DNA of 64,000 bases, taken from Vagococcus silagei. GTDB taxonomy: Bacteria > Bacillota > Bacilli > Lactobacillales > Vagococcaceae. The DNA lies in assembly GCF_004795745.1 (NCBI RefSeq), contig NZ_SDGV01000022.1:1-64000 (forward strand), read 5' to 3'. Below, in pieces: positions 1 to 7,193 of this stretch (within the stretch, counting starts at the first letter, position 1; each line of letters starts with the position of its first letter). Below the pieces are notes generated by a model. It was not told the origin of the DNA, searched no databases, and saw only the letters and a program-made list of their open reading frames with translations. Position numbers and translations under genes: made by a program.

Positions 1-324
1 CCACTTCAAAAATGTCGTGAATGTCCACTATTTCATGAAAAAATATGTCAGAAAGTAATAAAAATCAAACAAAGTAGTGATATACGAAAATTTAATCATC
101 CTGCACGCGGAACAAAAGCTTGGGAAAAACTATACGCTAAACGAAGTGCAGTTGAAAGAGTGAATGGCTATCTAAAAGAACATATGAAATTAAATGATAC
201 GACACACTATCAATCAGAAATTGTTCAAGTGGAACTATTATTGATTCAACTAGCTTATAATTTAAAGAATTTTGCAGCACAACGATTGTCACAAGAGAAA
301 TATAGAAAAGAACTAGTCGCTTAA
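1..324 (+). pseudogene. DDE transposase, C-terminal part (cut by window edge)
   Basis: An open frame enters from the left edge and ends at a TAA at 322-324, giving the last 107 residues of a protein. It contains a Cys-rich piece (CRECPLFHEKIC) followed by RSAVERVNGYLKEH. That is the usual C-terminal block of IS4/IS5/IS1182-like DDE transposases and contains the catalytic Glu region. The N-terminal part lies outside the window, so an intact gene cannot be told from a remnant. It is typed as pseudogene only because it is partial here. It marks the start of a mobile-DNA-rich stretch. Confidence 0.75.
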
Positions 325-375
325 CTTCAAAAAACAATGATTTTGAAATTGGTCGAGTGTTTACTTTTCTAAAAA

Positions 376-650
376 GTGAATTATGAAATTAGCTCAAATA
401 ATAAAACATATGTCTATGGTATCGCTCTTTCAATCGATAAAAACATATCTGATGATGGTTTAGAGGAAACTTTGAACAGAATTAAAAAAAAATATAATAT
501 AACAAATTTAGACGTTTTAAAAATGAAACTATTTTTATTTCCTTTAATTTCAAAGCAAAAAATAACGATGAAGCACATAGAATTTATGATGATATCAAAA
601 AAAATACATATGAACTTCGTGATATTACTTTGACTGTTGAAGATTTTTAA
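376..650 (+). pseudogene. Frameshifted remnant of a small gene, unknown function
   Basis: A GTG-started frame runs from 376 and reads into a low-quality tail. Shifting frame near 530-550 gives a more protein-like ending with many charged residues (NNDEAHRIYDDIKK, then ELRDITLTVEDF) and a TAA at 648-650. It sits directly before the ribosome binding site of the next remnant. I read it as one small gene broken by a single indel. I recognise no family. No ribosome binding site is clear at 376, so the start is uncertain and may have been lost. Confidence 0.4.
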
Positions 651-669
651 AATAAAGGAGGTTTTAATC

Positions 670-1088
670 ATGAGAAGTGTTTTTAGTTTCTATGGGTCAA
701 ATATCTTATGCAGATCAAGGAGTGAAGGATATTTCTGAAGCAAAAGTAGGCGATTATGTGATGATTAATGGCAAATTGAAATATGTTTCAGATGTTATTA
801 TTTCAAATGACGATCAAGTATATGAAGATGATACACCTCAATCTCTGAGAGCCCCGTTTTTCATTGTAGATGTAGTAAACACAGCAACAGCCCATTTTTC
901 ATACTATCCAAACAATTACTATACCTATCAGGGACTAAGAGTAAAATCTTTGCGAGAATTGCGCTATGATAACGGTTACAAAAAAAACATATAGAATCAT
1001 TTCTACAACAATAGTGACATTATCTGAAACTGATAAGCGAATTGATAGTAAAATTGAATTACGACAATATTATTATACTGTTTACTAA
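670..1088 (+). pseudogene. Decayed gene for a small secreted protein, unknown family
   Basis: A strong ribosome binding site (aaggagg, 655-661) precedes ATG 670, but that frame stops within about 20 codons. A neighbouring frame carries FLVSMGQISYADQ, which looks like the end of a signal peptide, and continues to 994. In the A-run near 975-985 a further shift opens a continuation (TYRIISTTIVTLSETDKRI and on) that ends with TAA at 1086-1088. Two frameshifts therefore interrupt what was probably a secreted protein of about 135 residues. The family is not recognised. A strong terminator follows at 1115-1166. Confidence 0.5.
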
Positions 1089-1114
1089 TCATTAAGTGAT
1101 GATAAATAAAATAC

Positions 1115-1166
1115 AAATAGAGAAAGTTGGTAGGCATGATATAAGTCGCCTCAACTTTCTCTATTT
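1115..1166. terminator. Intrinsic terminator-like hairpin
   Basis: Perfect 15-bp inverted repeat, AAATAGAGAAAGTTG at 1115-1129 and its complement at 1152-1166, with A-rich and T-rich flanks. It lies just after the decayed secreted-protein gene. Confidence 0.7.
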
Positions 1167-1264
1167 ACTTTGAAATGGCACACTTTAAACTGGATAGGCT
1201 ACACTTGACTAGACAGAAAAAATAAGGTGTGATAAACATAAGAAAACACACTGAAGGAATAGTC

Positions 1265-1558
<294 letters not shown>

Positions 1559-1593
1559 TATCTGCCAATAAACATAAGTATTCTATATCTGCA

Positions 1594-2430
1594 ATGTGTC
1601 GAGTCCTTAATATTTCCAGACAAACCTATTACTATAAAGAAAAGAAGCCGTTAATTGAAAGTGAGATTGAAGAAAGAGTTGAAAAAATTTTTCAACAAAA
1701 TAAAAAAGCTTACGGTGCCAGAAAAATTAAAAAGGCATTAAGTCTAGATGGTATCAATTTAAGTAGAAGAAAAATCAGAAGAATTATGAGACAGCGACAT
1801 TTGGTTTCAGTCTATACGAAGGCCAGATTTAAAGTTATGGCATCTAAAACAAATGAGTCACCGATAAAAAATCAACTTAATCGAAACTTTGTTTCTCATA
1901 TACCGCTGGAAAAAATTGTGACGGATTTAACTTATGTTAGGGTCGGCAATCATTGGCATTATGTTTGTCTCATCCTTGATCTGTTTAATCGAGAAATTAT
2001 TGGATTTAGTTGTGGACCAAATAAAGATGTTGAACTCGTCAAACAAGCTTTTTACTCAATCCCATATGCTTTATCTCATATTCAATTATTTCATACAGAT
2101 AGAGGGAAAGAATTTGATAATTATACAATTGACTCATTATTACAAACCTTTGGAATTGAACGTTCTTTAAGTAGAAAGGGAAATCCATGGGACAATGCAG
2201 TCGCAGAGTCCACGTACAAATCATTTAAAGCAGAGTTTGTTTACCAAAATCACTTTTCGACAATGAAAGAATTATCAGTTGCGTTATATGACTATGTTCA
2301 TTGGTGGAATCATTTTCGGTTACACGGTGCACTGGATTATTCAACGCCACTTGGAGTCAGAGCGCAGAGATTAGCGATAGCTTCCCTTGAGGATGAGTCC
2401 AACTGTGATAATCGTGAGATAGCGAGTTGA
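1594..2430 (+). CDS. IS3-family transposase orfB (DDE integrase core)
   Basis: This is the catalytic half of the IS transposase. It opens with CRVLNISRQTYYYKEK and the HTH_21-type region, followed by the rve integrase core. The triad is visible: Asp in VTDLTYVRVG, Asp in FHTDRGKEF and Glu in DNAVAEST. The frame is open upstream to about 1546, so the natural product is probably an OrfAB fusion made by -1 frameshifting; ATG 1594 is only the first internal start. The length of 278 residues is normal for the family. The tail after RLHGALDYSTP (about 25 residues) is unlike copy 2. The catalytic residues are intact here. Confidence 0.85.
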   Translation: MCRVLNISRQTYYYKEKKPLIESEIEERVEKIFQQNKKAYGARKIKKALSLDGINLSRRKIRRIMRQRHLVSVYTKARFKVMASKTNESPIKNQLNRNFVSHIPLEKIVTDLTYVRVGNHWHYVCLILDLFNREIIGFSCGPNKDVELVKQAFYSIPYALSHIQLFHTDRGKEFDNYTIDSLLQTFGIERSLSRKGNPWDNAVAESTYKSFKAEFVYQNHFSTMKELSVALYDYVHWWNHFRLHGALDYSTPLGVRAQRLAIASLEDESNCDNREIAS

Positions 2431-2554
2431 TTTTCACAGTCAATTCCTCGCAAATTACTCACAGTTGGAGAGGCTCATGGTCAAGGGTAACCGGATAACA
2501 GCTATAAAATTTTGACACCTTATAATTTTTGTCAAAAAAAGTGTTGCCATTCCA

Positions 2555-2738
2555 ATTTTAGTAAGCAATTAAAAAAGTATCATTAAAAGATTTAGCTGAT
2601 GAAGTAGGTATAACAAATGTTAATTTATCTAAGCTAAAAAATGCTAATGTTTCAGCTATTCGTTTTCAAACTTTAGATGCTATTTGTAAAGCATTAAAAT
2701 GCCAGCCGGGAAATATTTTAGAATATGAAGAAGATTAA
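2555..2738 (+). pseudogene. XRE/Cro-type HTH regulator beheaded by the IS
   Basis: Starting at the IS right end, a reading frame gives KKVSLKDLADEVGITNVN, then LSKLKN and CKALKCQPGNILEYEED, with TAA at 2736-2738. This is the characteristic C-terminal two thirds of the small (about 70-residue) YozG-like XRE regulators common in Firmicutes. The start codon and first helix are missing, and stop codons precede the frame immediately after 2554. The IS insertion therefore removed the 5' end. The stop lies 19 bases before the first dif-like site, so this gene was probably the first surviving module of the array. Confidence 0.75.
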
Positions 2739-2757
2739 AATAGTTATTTAACTCGTT

Positions 2758-2786
2758 GCTTAACATAATCTGATGTTATATTGAGT
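2758..2786 (+). repeat. dif-like site 1 (29 bp)
   Basis: Arm GCTTAACATAA, 7-nt centre TCTGATG, arm TTATATTGAGT. TTTAAC occurs exactly 5 nt upstream, as at sites 2, 3 and 5. It overlaps the stop codon of the kinase-like gene that reads towards it. Confidence 0.6.
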
Positions 2787-3265
2787 TATAAATGATTACT
2801 ACTTAATCCAACAAGACTATAAATTTCAACAACTATATTATTTACTGTTTGCTCCGTGGAAATTACAAAATCACTACTTTTAATGATTAACTGTTCAAAA
2901 TCTCTTTTATCATTTTTTATTTTTTCCCAATCATGATTACTTTTACCGAAAGAGTTATTTTCTCTACTTAAAATACGTTCACGCATTATTTCTATTGGTG
3001 CAGTGAGTGTAATAATAAAATCTAGGTATGGATAGATTTCTTTTTGATTAATAGTTGTTCCAGAAAAGAAAATATCTTTATCGTTATATTCCTGAATATA
3101 GCTAATGATTCTACTTGTATCCATTTTGCGATCATTACTCAAATTATCCATATGAATCCAACCATCATAATCTAAATCTATACTATTGCTATAAGATTTA
3201 CTTATTTGTTTAAGAACAGTTGATTTTCCAACTCCAGACATTCCAGTCAATAATACTTTTACCAT
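2786..3265 (-). CDS. Small P-loop kinase-like ATPase
   Basis: This is a 159-residue nucleotide-binding protein with an N-terminal Walker A motif GMSGVGKS (residues 8-15) in the layout of shikimate, adenylate or gluconate kinases (AAA_18/AAA_33-like). A further charged segment, REN...GKSNHDWEKIKNDK (about 105-122), looks like a lid region. Substrate and pathway cannot be read from the sequence. The ATG has a good ribosome binding site (cggaggtagatat). The gene lies alone between dif-like sites 1 and 2 and is transcribed opposite to the other modules. It forms one exchangeable unit, and the stop codon touches site 1. Confidence 0.7.
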   Translation of the reverse strand: MVKVLLTGMSGVGKSTVLKQISKSYSNSIDLDYDGWIHMDNLSNDRKMDTSRIISYIQEYNDKDIFFSGTTINQKEIYPYLDFIITLTAPIEIMRERILSRENNSFGKSNHDWEKIKNDKRDFEQLIIKSSDFVISTEQTVNNIVVEIYSLVGLSSNHL

Positions 3266-3368
3266 ATATCTACCTCCGATTAATTTTTTTACAATTATAC
3301 CAAATGTAACTAATAACTACCAAAAGACTATAAATATCTCTTTTTGAAAAGTAATTTTTTAACTATTC

Positions 3369-3397
3369 GGTAAGCATAATGTAGCATTATACCAAGT
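3369..3397 (+). repeat. dif-like site 2 (29 bp)
   Basis: Arm GGTAAGCATAA, centre TGTAGCA, arm TTATACCAAGT. It is preceded by TTTAAC 5 nt upstream. The centre and arms can also fold as a hairpin (ATAATG/CATTAT, GGT/ACC). It separates the kinase module from the HD module. Confidence 0.65.
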
Positions 3398-3441
3398 TAA
3401 ATTTAGGTATAATAATTTTAAAAAGAAGAAAGAGGTTTATT

Positions 3442-4050
3442 ATGAAGACGATAGTTGATTATAAAATGAAATTTAAAGATGCTGAATTAGAAAACCAAGT
3501 TCAAGAATTTTTTGAATCGTACAACAAAGAAGAAGTAGCTACACATTCTATTGAAGTTGCTAATGAAGCTCGAAAAATGGCAAAAACATTCGGTTTGCCA
3601 GAAGAAAAAGCTTTTATTGCTGGGTTACTTCATGATACAGGTATAGTAATACCTCAAGAAGATAGGGTTCCATTACATATATCATTAAATGAAAAAGTCT
3701 TTGAAGAAGAAAAGGAACTGCCAATGATACTTCATCAAAAACAATCTGTTTTTATCTCAAGAGAAGTATTTGGAATAACTGATGAACAAATATTATCGGC
3801 AATTGAAAGCCATACAACACTTAAAAAGAATGCAACGGAGTTAGATAAACTTATATTTATTGCAGATAAAGTAAAGTGGGATAGAACGGATAACGCACCT
3901 TATTTGGATGATCTCAATAAAGCATTACGAAATTCTTTGGATGAAGGTTGTAAAGTATATATTAAATGGGCATTAAGTGATATTATTGTATTTCATCCGT
4001 GGTTAAAAGAAGCAATGGATGATTTAAAAATTAGTTATTTAACTGATTGA
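3442..4050 (+). CDS. HD-domain phosphohydrolase, YqeK-like
   Basis: This 202-residue protein has the metal-binding pattern of the HD superfamily: His35 in ATHSIEVA, His64-Asp65 in GLLHDTG, and a later Asp in FIADKVKWDR. The order and spacing fit YqeK-type hydrolases, which split Ap4A symmetrically, but the similarity is at motif level and another nucleotide could be the substrate. A ribosome binding site (agaaagagg) precedes ATG 3442. The stop codon (4048-4050) lies immediately at dif-like site 3, so the last codons fall inside the repeat-flanking sequence. The gene is a single-gene module between sites 2 and 3. Confidence 0.75.
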   Translation: MKTIVDYKMKFKDAELENQVQEFFESYNKEEVATHSIEVANEARKMAKTFGLPEEKAFIAGLLHDTGIVIPQEDRVPLHISLNEKVFEEEKELPMILHQKQSVFISREVFGITDEQILSAIESHTTLKKNATELDKLIFIADKVKWDRTDNAPYLDDLNKALRNSLDEGCKVYIKWALSDIIVFHPWLKEAMDDLKISYLTD

Positions 4051-4077
4051 TTAACATAATCTCTATTACTACTAGCT
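4049..4077 (+). repeat. dif-like site 3 (29 bp, one degenerate arm)
   Basis: The left arm GATTAACATAA is well conserved and TTTAAC lies 5 nt upstream. The right arm TACTACTAGCT is diverged. It overlaps the stop codon of the HD gene. Confidence 0.5.
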
Positions 4078-4079
4078 AA

Positions 4080-4107
4080 AAAGCCCTCAGAATGATTCTG
4101 AGGGCTT
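4080..4107. terminator. Intrinsic terminator of the HD gene
   Basis: Inverted repeat AGCCCTCAGAAT / ATTCTGAGGGCT followed by a T-containing run. It is the only content of the short 79-bp interval between dif-like sites 3 and 4. Confidence 0.85.
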
Positions 4108-4156
4108 TAAATATTTTATAAGATAATTCTCCATGTTTTTCTTTTAATAGCTTCAT

Positions 4157-4185
4157 AGTTTACATAATGTGGCATTATACTGAGT
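4157..4185 (+). repeat. dif-like site 4 (29 bp)
   Basis: The left arm AGTTTACATAA equals one arm of the Bacillus subtilis chromosomal dif site (recalled from the literature, reverse strand). The centre is TGTGGCA and the right arm TTATACTGAGT. It lacks the upstream TTTAAC seen at the other four sites. Confidence 0.65.
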
Positions 4186-4203
4186 TAAAAATTTAAAATG
4201 AAA

Positions 4204-4233
4204 TTGTTGATTAACTAAAGCATGGGTTATAAT
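4204..4233 (+). promoter_or_regulatory. Promoter of the methyltransferase leader
   Basis: -35 TTGTTG (4204-4209), an 18-bp spacer and -10 TATAAT (4228-4233). It lies inside the module, between site 4 and the leader peptide. Confidence 0.65.
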
Positions 4234-4265
4234 TAAGAAAATGAAAATACTAAGGAGTGAAATAG

Positions 4266-4295
4266 ATGATGCGACGAGGTATCAACTCGATATAG
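4266..4295 (+). CDS. Nine-codon leader peptide MMRRGINSI
   Basis: A start pair ATG-ATG at 4266/4269 follows a good ribosome binding site (AAGGAG, 4252-4257) and reads MMRRGINSI to TAG 4293-4295. The last codons lie inside the first strand of a long hairpin. Such short translated leaders with overlapping stems control inducible resistance methyltransferases of the Erm type. This one is assigned by arrangement only and its peptide is not one I recognise. Confidence 0.55.
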   Translation: MMRRGINSI

Positions 4296-4387
4296 CTAAG
4301 TGTGATAGACACTATATCGAGTATATTAATTCTATCAAGTTAGCTATATCGATAACTTAACAAATAAAAAAATTAAGGAGATATAGC
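4285..4387 (+). promoter_or_regulatory. Candidate translational attenuator with alternative hairpins
   Basis: Strand 1 (4285-4295, ACTCGATATAG) pairs perfectly over 11 bp with strand 2 (4312-4322). The overlapping 4288-4299 instead pairs perfectly over 12 bp with strand 3 (4340-4351). Strand 3 can also pair over 8 bp (4343-4350 with 4380-4387) with bases between the methyltransferase Shine-Dalgarno and its ATG. Leader translation would therefore decide whether the ribosome binding site is masked. The pairings are seen in the sequence; regulation is inferred. Confidence 0.55.
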
Positions 4388-4388
4388 A

Positions 4389-5150
4389 ATGAATAAAAAA
4401 CAATTAAAAAATGAATGGTTAATAAGTGAAGACAGACAAAAATATTTTAAGGGATGGGACTTTTCAAGTATTTCAAAAGATTTTTGGCAAGAATCAACTG
4501 ATTGGGACTACTTCAAGATAGTAAATGAATATCTGCAACCTAATATGTCGCTATTGGATATGGGGACAGGCGGAGGTGAATTACTTATGACTTTTAAGCA
4601 TCCACCATTAAAAACCAGTGTAACTGAAGGGTGGGTAACTAATTTTGAGTTATTACAAAAAAGATTAACTCCAAAAGGTATAATAGTAAAATTTGTCCAA
4701 GAAGATGATTTTTTAGATTTTCCTGATAATTCTTTTGATATTGTATTAAATTCTCATGAGTCATTTTTGATATCTGAAGTAAAGAGAGTTTTAAAACCAA
4801 AAGGTATATTTATTACACAACAGGTCGGAGATATGAATGGTGTAAATCTTGCTTCTCGTTTAATTCCAAACTATCAGAAGGATGACTTTACTTTACATTT
4901 ATCTTCAGTAGTTAGAGAATTAAGAGAAAATCAATTTGATGTATTTGAACAATTTGAAGCATATCCTATCCAAAAATTTTTTAGCATGGATGCACTGATT
5001 TATTATGTTAGAACAATTTCTTGGGAATTTCCAAATTTTTCTGTTGAAACCCATATGGATGAGTTAATGTCTTTACAAGAAGAGCTGCTTAGAACTGGTT
5101 ATATATACAATCAGGAACATAGATTCATGGTTGTAGCGAAAAACAATTAA
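4389..5150 (+). CDS. Class I SAM-dependent methyltransferase
   Basis: This 253-residue enzyme has motif I LLDMGTGGGE at residues 55-64, a following acidic loop, and FPDNSFDIVLNSHESF then EVKRVLKPKGIFITQQVG, the usual motif IV and post-IV elements of Methyltransf_11/25-type folds. The N-terminus (EWL...YFKGWDFSSI) matches a family of uncharacterised small-molecule or RNA methyltransferases in clostridia and bacilli known to me only as hypothetical. The target is unknown. Ribosome binding site AAGGAG lies 8 nt before ATG 4389. The leader peptide and hairpins upstream suggest drug-inducible translation. The gene is alone between dif-like sites 4 and 5. Confidence 0.8.
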   Translation: MNKKQLKNEWLISEDRQKYFKGWDFSSISKDFWQESTDWDYFKIVNEYLQPNMSLLDMGTGGGELLMTFKHPPLKTSVTEGWVTNFELLQKRLTPKGIIVKFVQEDDFLDFPDNSFDIVLNSHESFLISEVKRVLKPKGIFITQQVGDMNGVNLASRLIPNYQKDDFTLHLSSVVRELRENQFDVFEQFEAYPIQKFFSMDALIYYVRTISWEFPNFSVETHMDELMSLQEELLRTGYIYNQEHRFMVVAKNN

Positions 5151-5189
5151 AAAGAAATCGTGTTGCTAAATTTAGTTATTTAACCCTTC

Positions 5190-5218
5190 AGTAGACATAA
5201 TCATTTATTATACCAAGT
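5190..5218 (+). repeat. dif-like site 5 (29 bp)
   Basis: Arm AGTAGACATAA, centre TCATTTA, arm TTATACCAAGT, with TTTAAC 5 nt upstream. It closes the module array on the right. Confidence 0.65.
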
Positions 5219-5286
5219 TGTAGAGTTACCAACGGATTCAGCAACCTACATTGTGAATCCTAAAAGGGCTACTTAAAAAATAAAGG

Positions 5287-5361
5287 ACAAAAAGCTTATT
5301 TGACTATTTTCTAAACATTATTCCCTTGTGAATTTTAAAAGTCAGTAAATAAACTTTTTGT
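5287..5361. terminator. Long imperfect hairpin after the recombinase gene
   Basis: Sequence near 5287-5305 (ACAAAAAGCTTATTTGACT) is largely complementary to 5340-5361, and a T-run follows the right arm. It lies just past the stop of the minus-strand recombinase and probably terminates it. The pairing is interrupted by small bulges. Confidence 0.45.
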
Positions 5362-5365
5362 TTTT

Positions 5366-5959
5366 TTATTTCGCTCCTCTTTCAATCCCAAACCGCTCCC
5401 GATACCGCTTAAATGTCCTCCGATTAATCCCTGTCAACTGTTCAATCTCTTTCTCAGTATTCCCCTCACGATACAACAAAAAGGCGTGCTGAAGCTTTGG
5501 ATCATTCTCCTGGTATTTTAGTTGTCCACCTTTAAACTTGCCTTTCTTTTTTGCTATCTCAATCCCCTGTTGCTGCCGTTCACGAATTCTCATACGTTCA
5601 GACTCTGCTTGATATTTATACAATTCAATCACCAAATTATTAATCAACCGTCTTAAATTTTCATCTTCAATTCCAGACATTGACGGTAAATTTAAAACCT
5701 CCAAAGTCGCGCCTTTTTGTTGAATTTGATTCATGATACTTGTCAAATCCTGATTATTTCTCCCCAAACGATCCAATTCTGTTACGACCACAATATCCCC
5801 TTCACGAATATACGCCAACATAGCTTTTAATTCAGGCCTCTCCACTGATTGCCCACTCACTTTATCCGCAAAAATTTTAGACGTGCCCTGAAGCAACTCA
5901 ATCTGTCTATCTAGATTTTGATCTCTTGTACTGACACGTGCATACCCAATTTTACTCAT
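5366..5959 (-). CDS. Serine recombinase (resolvase/invertase family)
   Basis: The protein has 197 residues when started at MSKIGYARVS. The ATG at 5959 has AAGGAG 8 nt upstream, better than the longer frame to 5995. The catalytic Ser is residue 10 in YARVS, followed by the resolvase core (VSGQSVERPELKAML, VVTELDRLGRN, the long E-helix RMRIRERQQQG) and a C-terminal HTH (EIEQLTGINRRTFKRYRERF). The length is typical of Tn3-type and plasmid resolvases. It probably resolves multimers or cointegrates of the element that brought this region. It is not a tyrosine Xer protein, so it is unlikely to act on the neighbouring 29-bp sites. Confidence 0.9.
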   Translation of the reverse strand: MSKIGYARVSTRDQNLDRQIELLQGTSKIFADKVSGQSVERPELKAMLAYIREGDIVVVTELDRLGRNNQDLTSIMNQIQQKGATLEVLNLPSMSGIEDENLRRLINNLVIELYKYQAESERMRIRERQQQGIEIAKKKGKFKGGQLKYQENDPKLQHAFLLYREGNTEKEIEQLTGINRRTFKRYRERFGIERGAK

Positions 5960-6045
5960 AAACAGTCTCCTTATTGTCTTTTTTAAAATATCCAAATGCG
6001 CAACTTAAATGTCTTCTTATTTTCTCTCTTCATTATGAATAAAAA

Positions 6046-6087
6046 AATCAGCTTAAACAACTGGTATCACAGTCATTTAAGCTGATT
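6046..6087. terminator. Bidirectional terminator between recombinase and bacteriocin-like operon
   Basis: AATCAGCTTAAA (6046-6057) pairs with TTTAAGCTGATT (6076-6087), 12 bp perfect, with an A-run on the left. In the minus direction it follows the last gene of the operon. Confidence 0.65.
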
Positions 6088-6164
6088 ATTATTTAAATTG
6101 ATGTGCCTTGAATATTCAAGACAACAGGGTATAGGGTGATGTCTTCATTGTTTACAATTTATGA

Positions 6165-7193
6165 CTACTTAATTTTCCTAATACAACGTGCTGAAATCTT
6201 TGTCAAAATAAATACTAAGACACTGTAAAATAAAATACTAAGAAAATTTTTTTCATAAATAAATTCATAAGTTCTTTTTGGCATTCGCATAAAGTCATAT
6301 ATCGATTGTTTTTCCTTTTCCCATAGTTGGCCATAAAATTCAAAATCTGACCATTTTGAGGGTATCCAATCAGCGGAAATAAGAACAACCCGATTTAGAA
6401 TAATCAGCCACAATGCCAATAACACGACAAATAACATTATCATAGGACCATATTTTAATGCAGGATGCTTATTCGGTAGATCGAATGGTTTAGAAGAAAT
6501 ATATTCTCTAAATACCATCATTAATAAGTAACCAAATAAACTTAGGATAATTACTGCAACCAAAGCGTTAAAAATGTCATATGCTACAATTTTCCCTTTA
6601 ATTTGATAATGGTTATTCAATTTATTTTGAATCGTTTTAGGAGAGACATTCATATCCTTTGGCACAATTGTCACAGTATCAAACGTTTCACTTTGATTTT
6701 TTTGCGGATGAATGATTAAGAGTTTAGAGATTATCTTCGGCACTATCGAAACAACTTTAAAATTCTGATTATTATATTTTACAGATTTACCAACAACATT
6801 TGTATCTCCAAATAATTCCTCCGCAAGAGGTTGAGAGATCGCACATGATTGGTAATCAAAGTCCAATAAACGAATGTCACTATCAAAAAGAAGATTTGTA
6901 TGTCCGTTGGTTAATAAAACATCGGTATCAGTTTGCTTATTTAGTGTTTCGTTTTGAACATTTTCTCCAGATTTTTCCCTCCAAACAACAACATCTCCTA
7001 TTTTTTGACTTGGTAAAAGTAAAGCATCTACTTGTTCCTGGGCAAATGATTGATGAGAATCATAAATTGATATGGTCTGAGAGTAAAAGCGATTGACCGC
7101 AAACAGGCTATTTAATCGATAAAAACAAACTAATGCCAACATAAACAACAAACATGCCATTATTCCGTTAATATTCAATCTAACTTTCTTCAT
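6165..7193 (-). CDS. MacB/FtsX-like membrane protein of the bacteriocin-like operon
   Basis: This 342-residue protein has one N-terminal membrane segment (about 11-30), a large extracytoplasmic part (about 31-210) and further membrane segments near 210-230, 250-270 and 320-335. The segment SQPLAEELFGDTNVVGKSVKYNNQNFKVVSIVP is how MacB-type periplasmic core domains end. The topology therefore fits an ABC efflux permease of the MacB/FtsX class with a membrane-fusion partner, which is the gene just upstream (14-bp overlap). No cognate ATPase lies nearby. It could act in self-protection or in peptide export. The exact family is not certain. Confidence 0.6.
   Translation of the reverse strand: MKKVRLNINGIMACLLFMLALVCFYRLNSLFAVNRFYSQTISIYDSHQSFAQEQVDALLLPSQKIGDVVVWREKSGENVQNETLNKQTDTDVLLTNGHTNLLFDSDIRLLDFDYQSCAISQPLAEELFGDTNVVGKSVKYNNQNFKVVSIVPKIISKLLIIHPQKNQSETFDTVTIVPKDMNVSPKTIQNKLNNHYQIKGKIVAYDIFNALVAVIILSLFGYLLMMVFREYISSKPFDLPNKHPALKYGPMIMLFVVLLALWLIILNRVVLISADWIPSKWSDFEFYGQLWEKEKQSIYDFMRMPKRTYEFIYEKNFLSILFYSVLVFILTKISARCIRKIK

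Noticed and set aside
2758-5218. Integron attC-like sites as explanation for the palindromic repeats
   Set aside because: There is no integrase gene nearby and no attC core (GTTRRRY) pattern; the two-arm layout with a short centre fits dif-like sites better.
5366-5959. The serine recombinase as the enzyme that moves the modules
   Set aside because: Serine resolvases use different, usually multi-subsite res sequences with a 2-bp crossover centre. The 11-7-11 sites look like tyrosine (Xer) recombinase targets.
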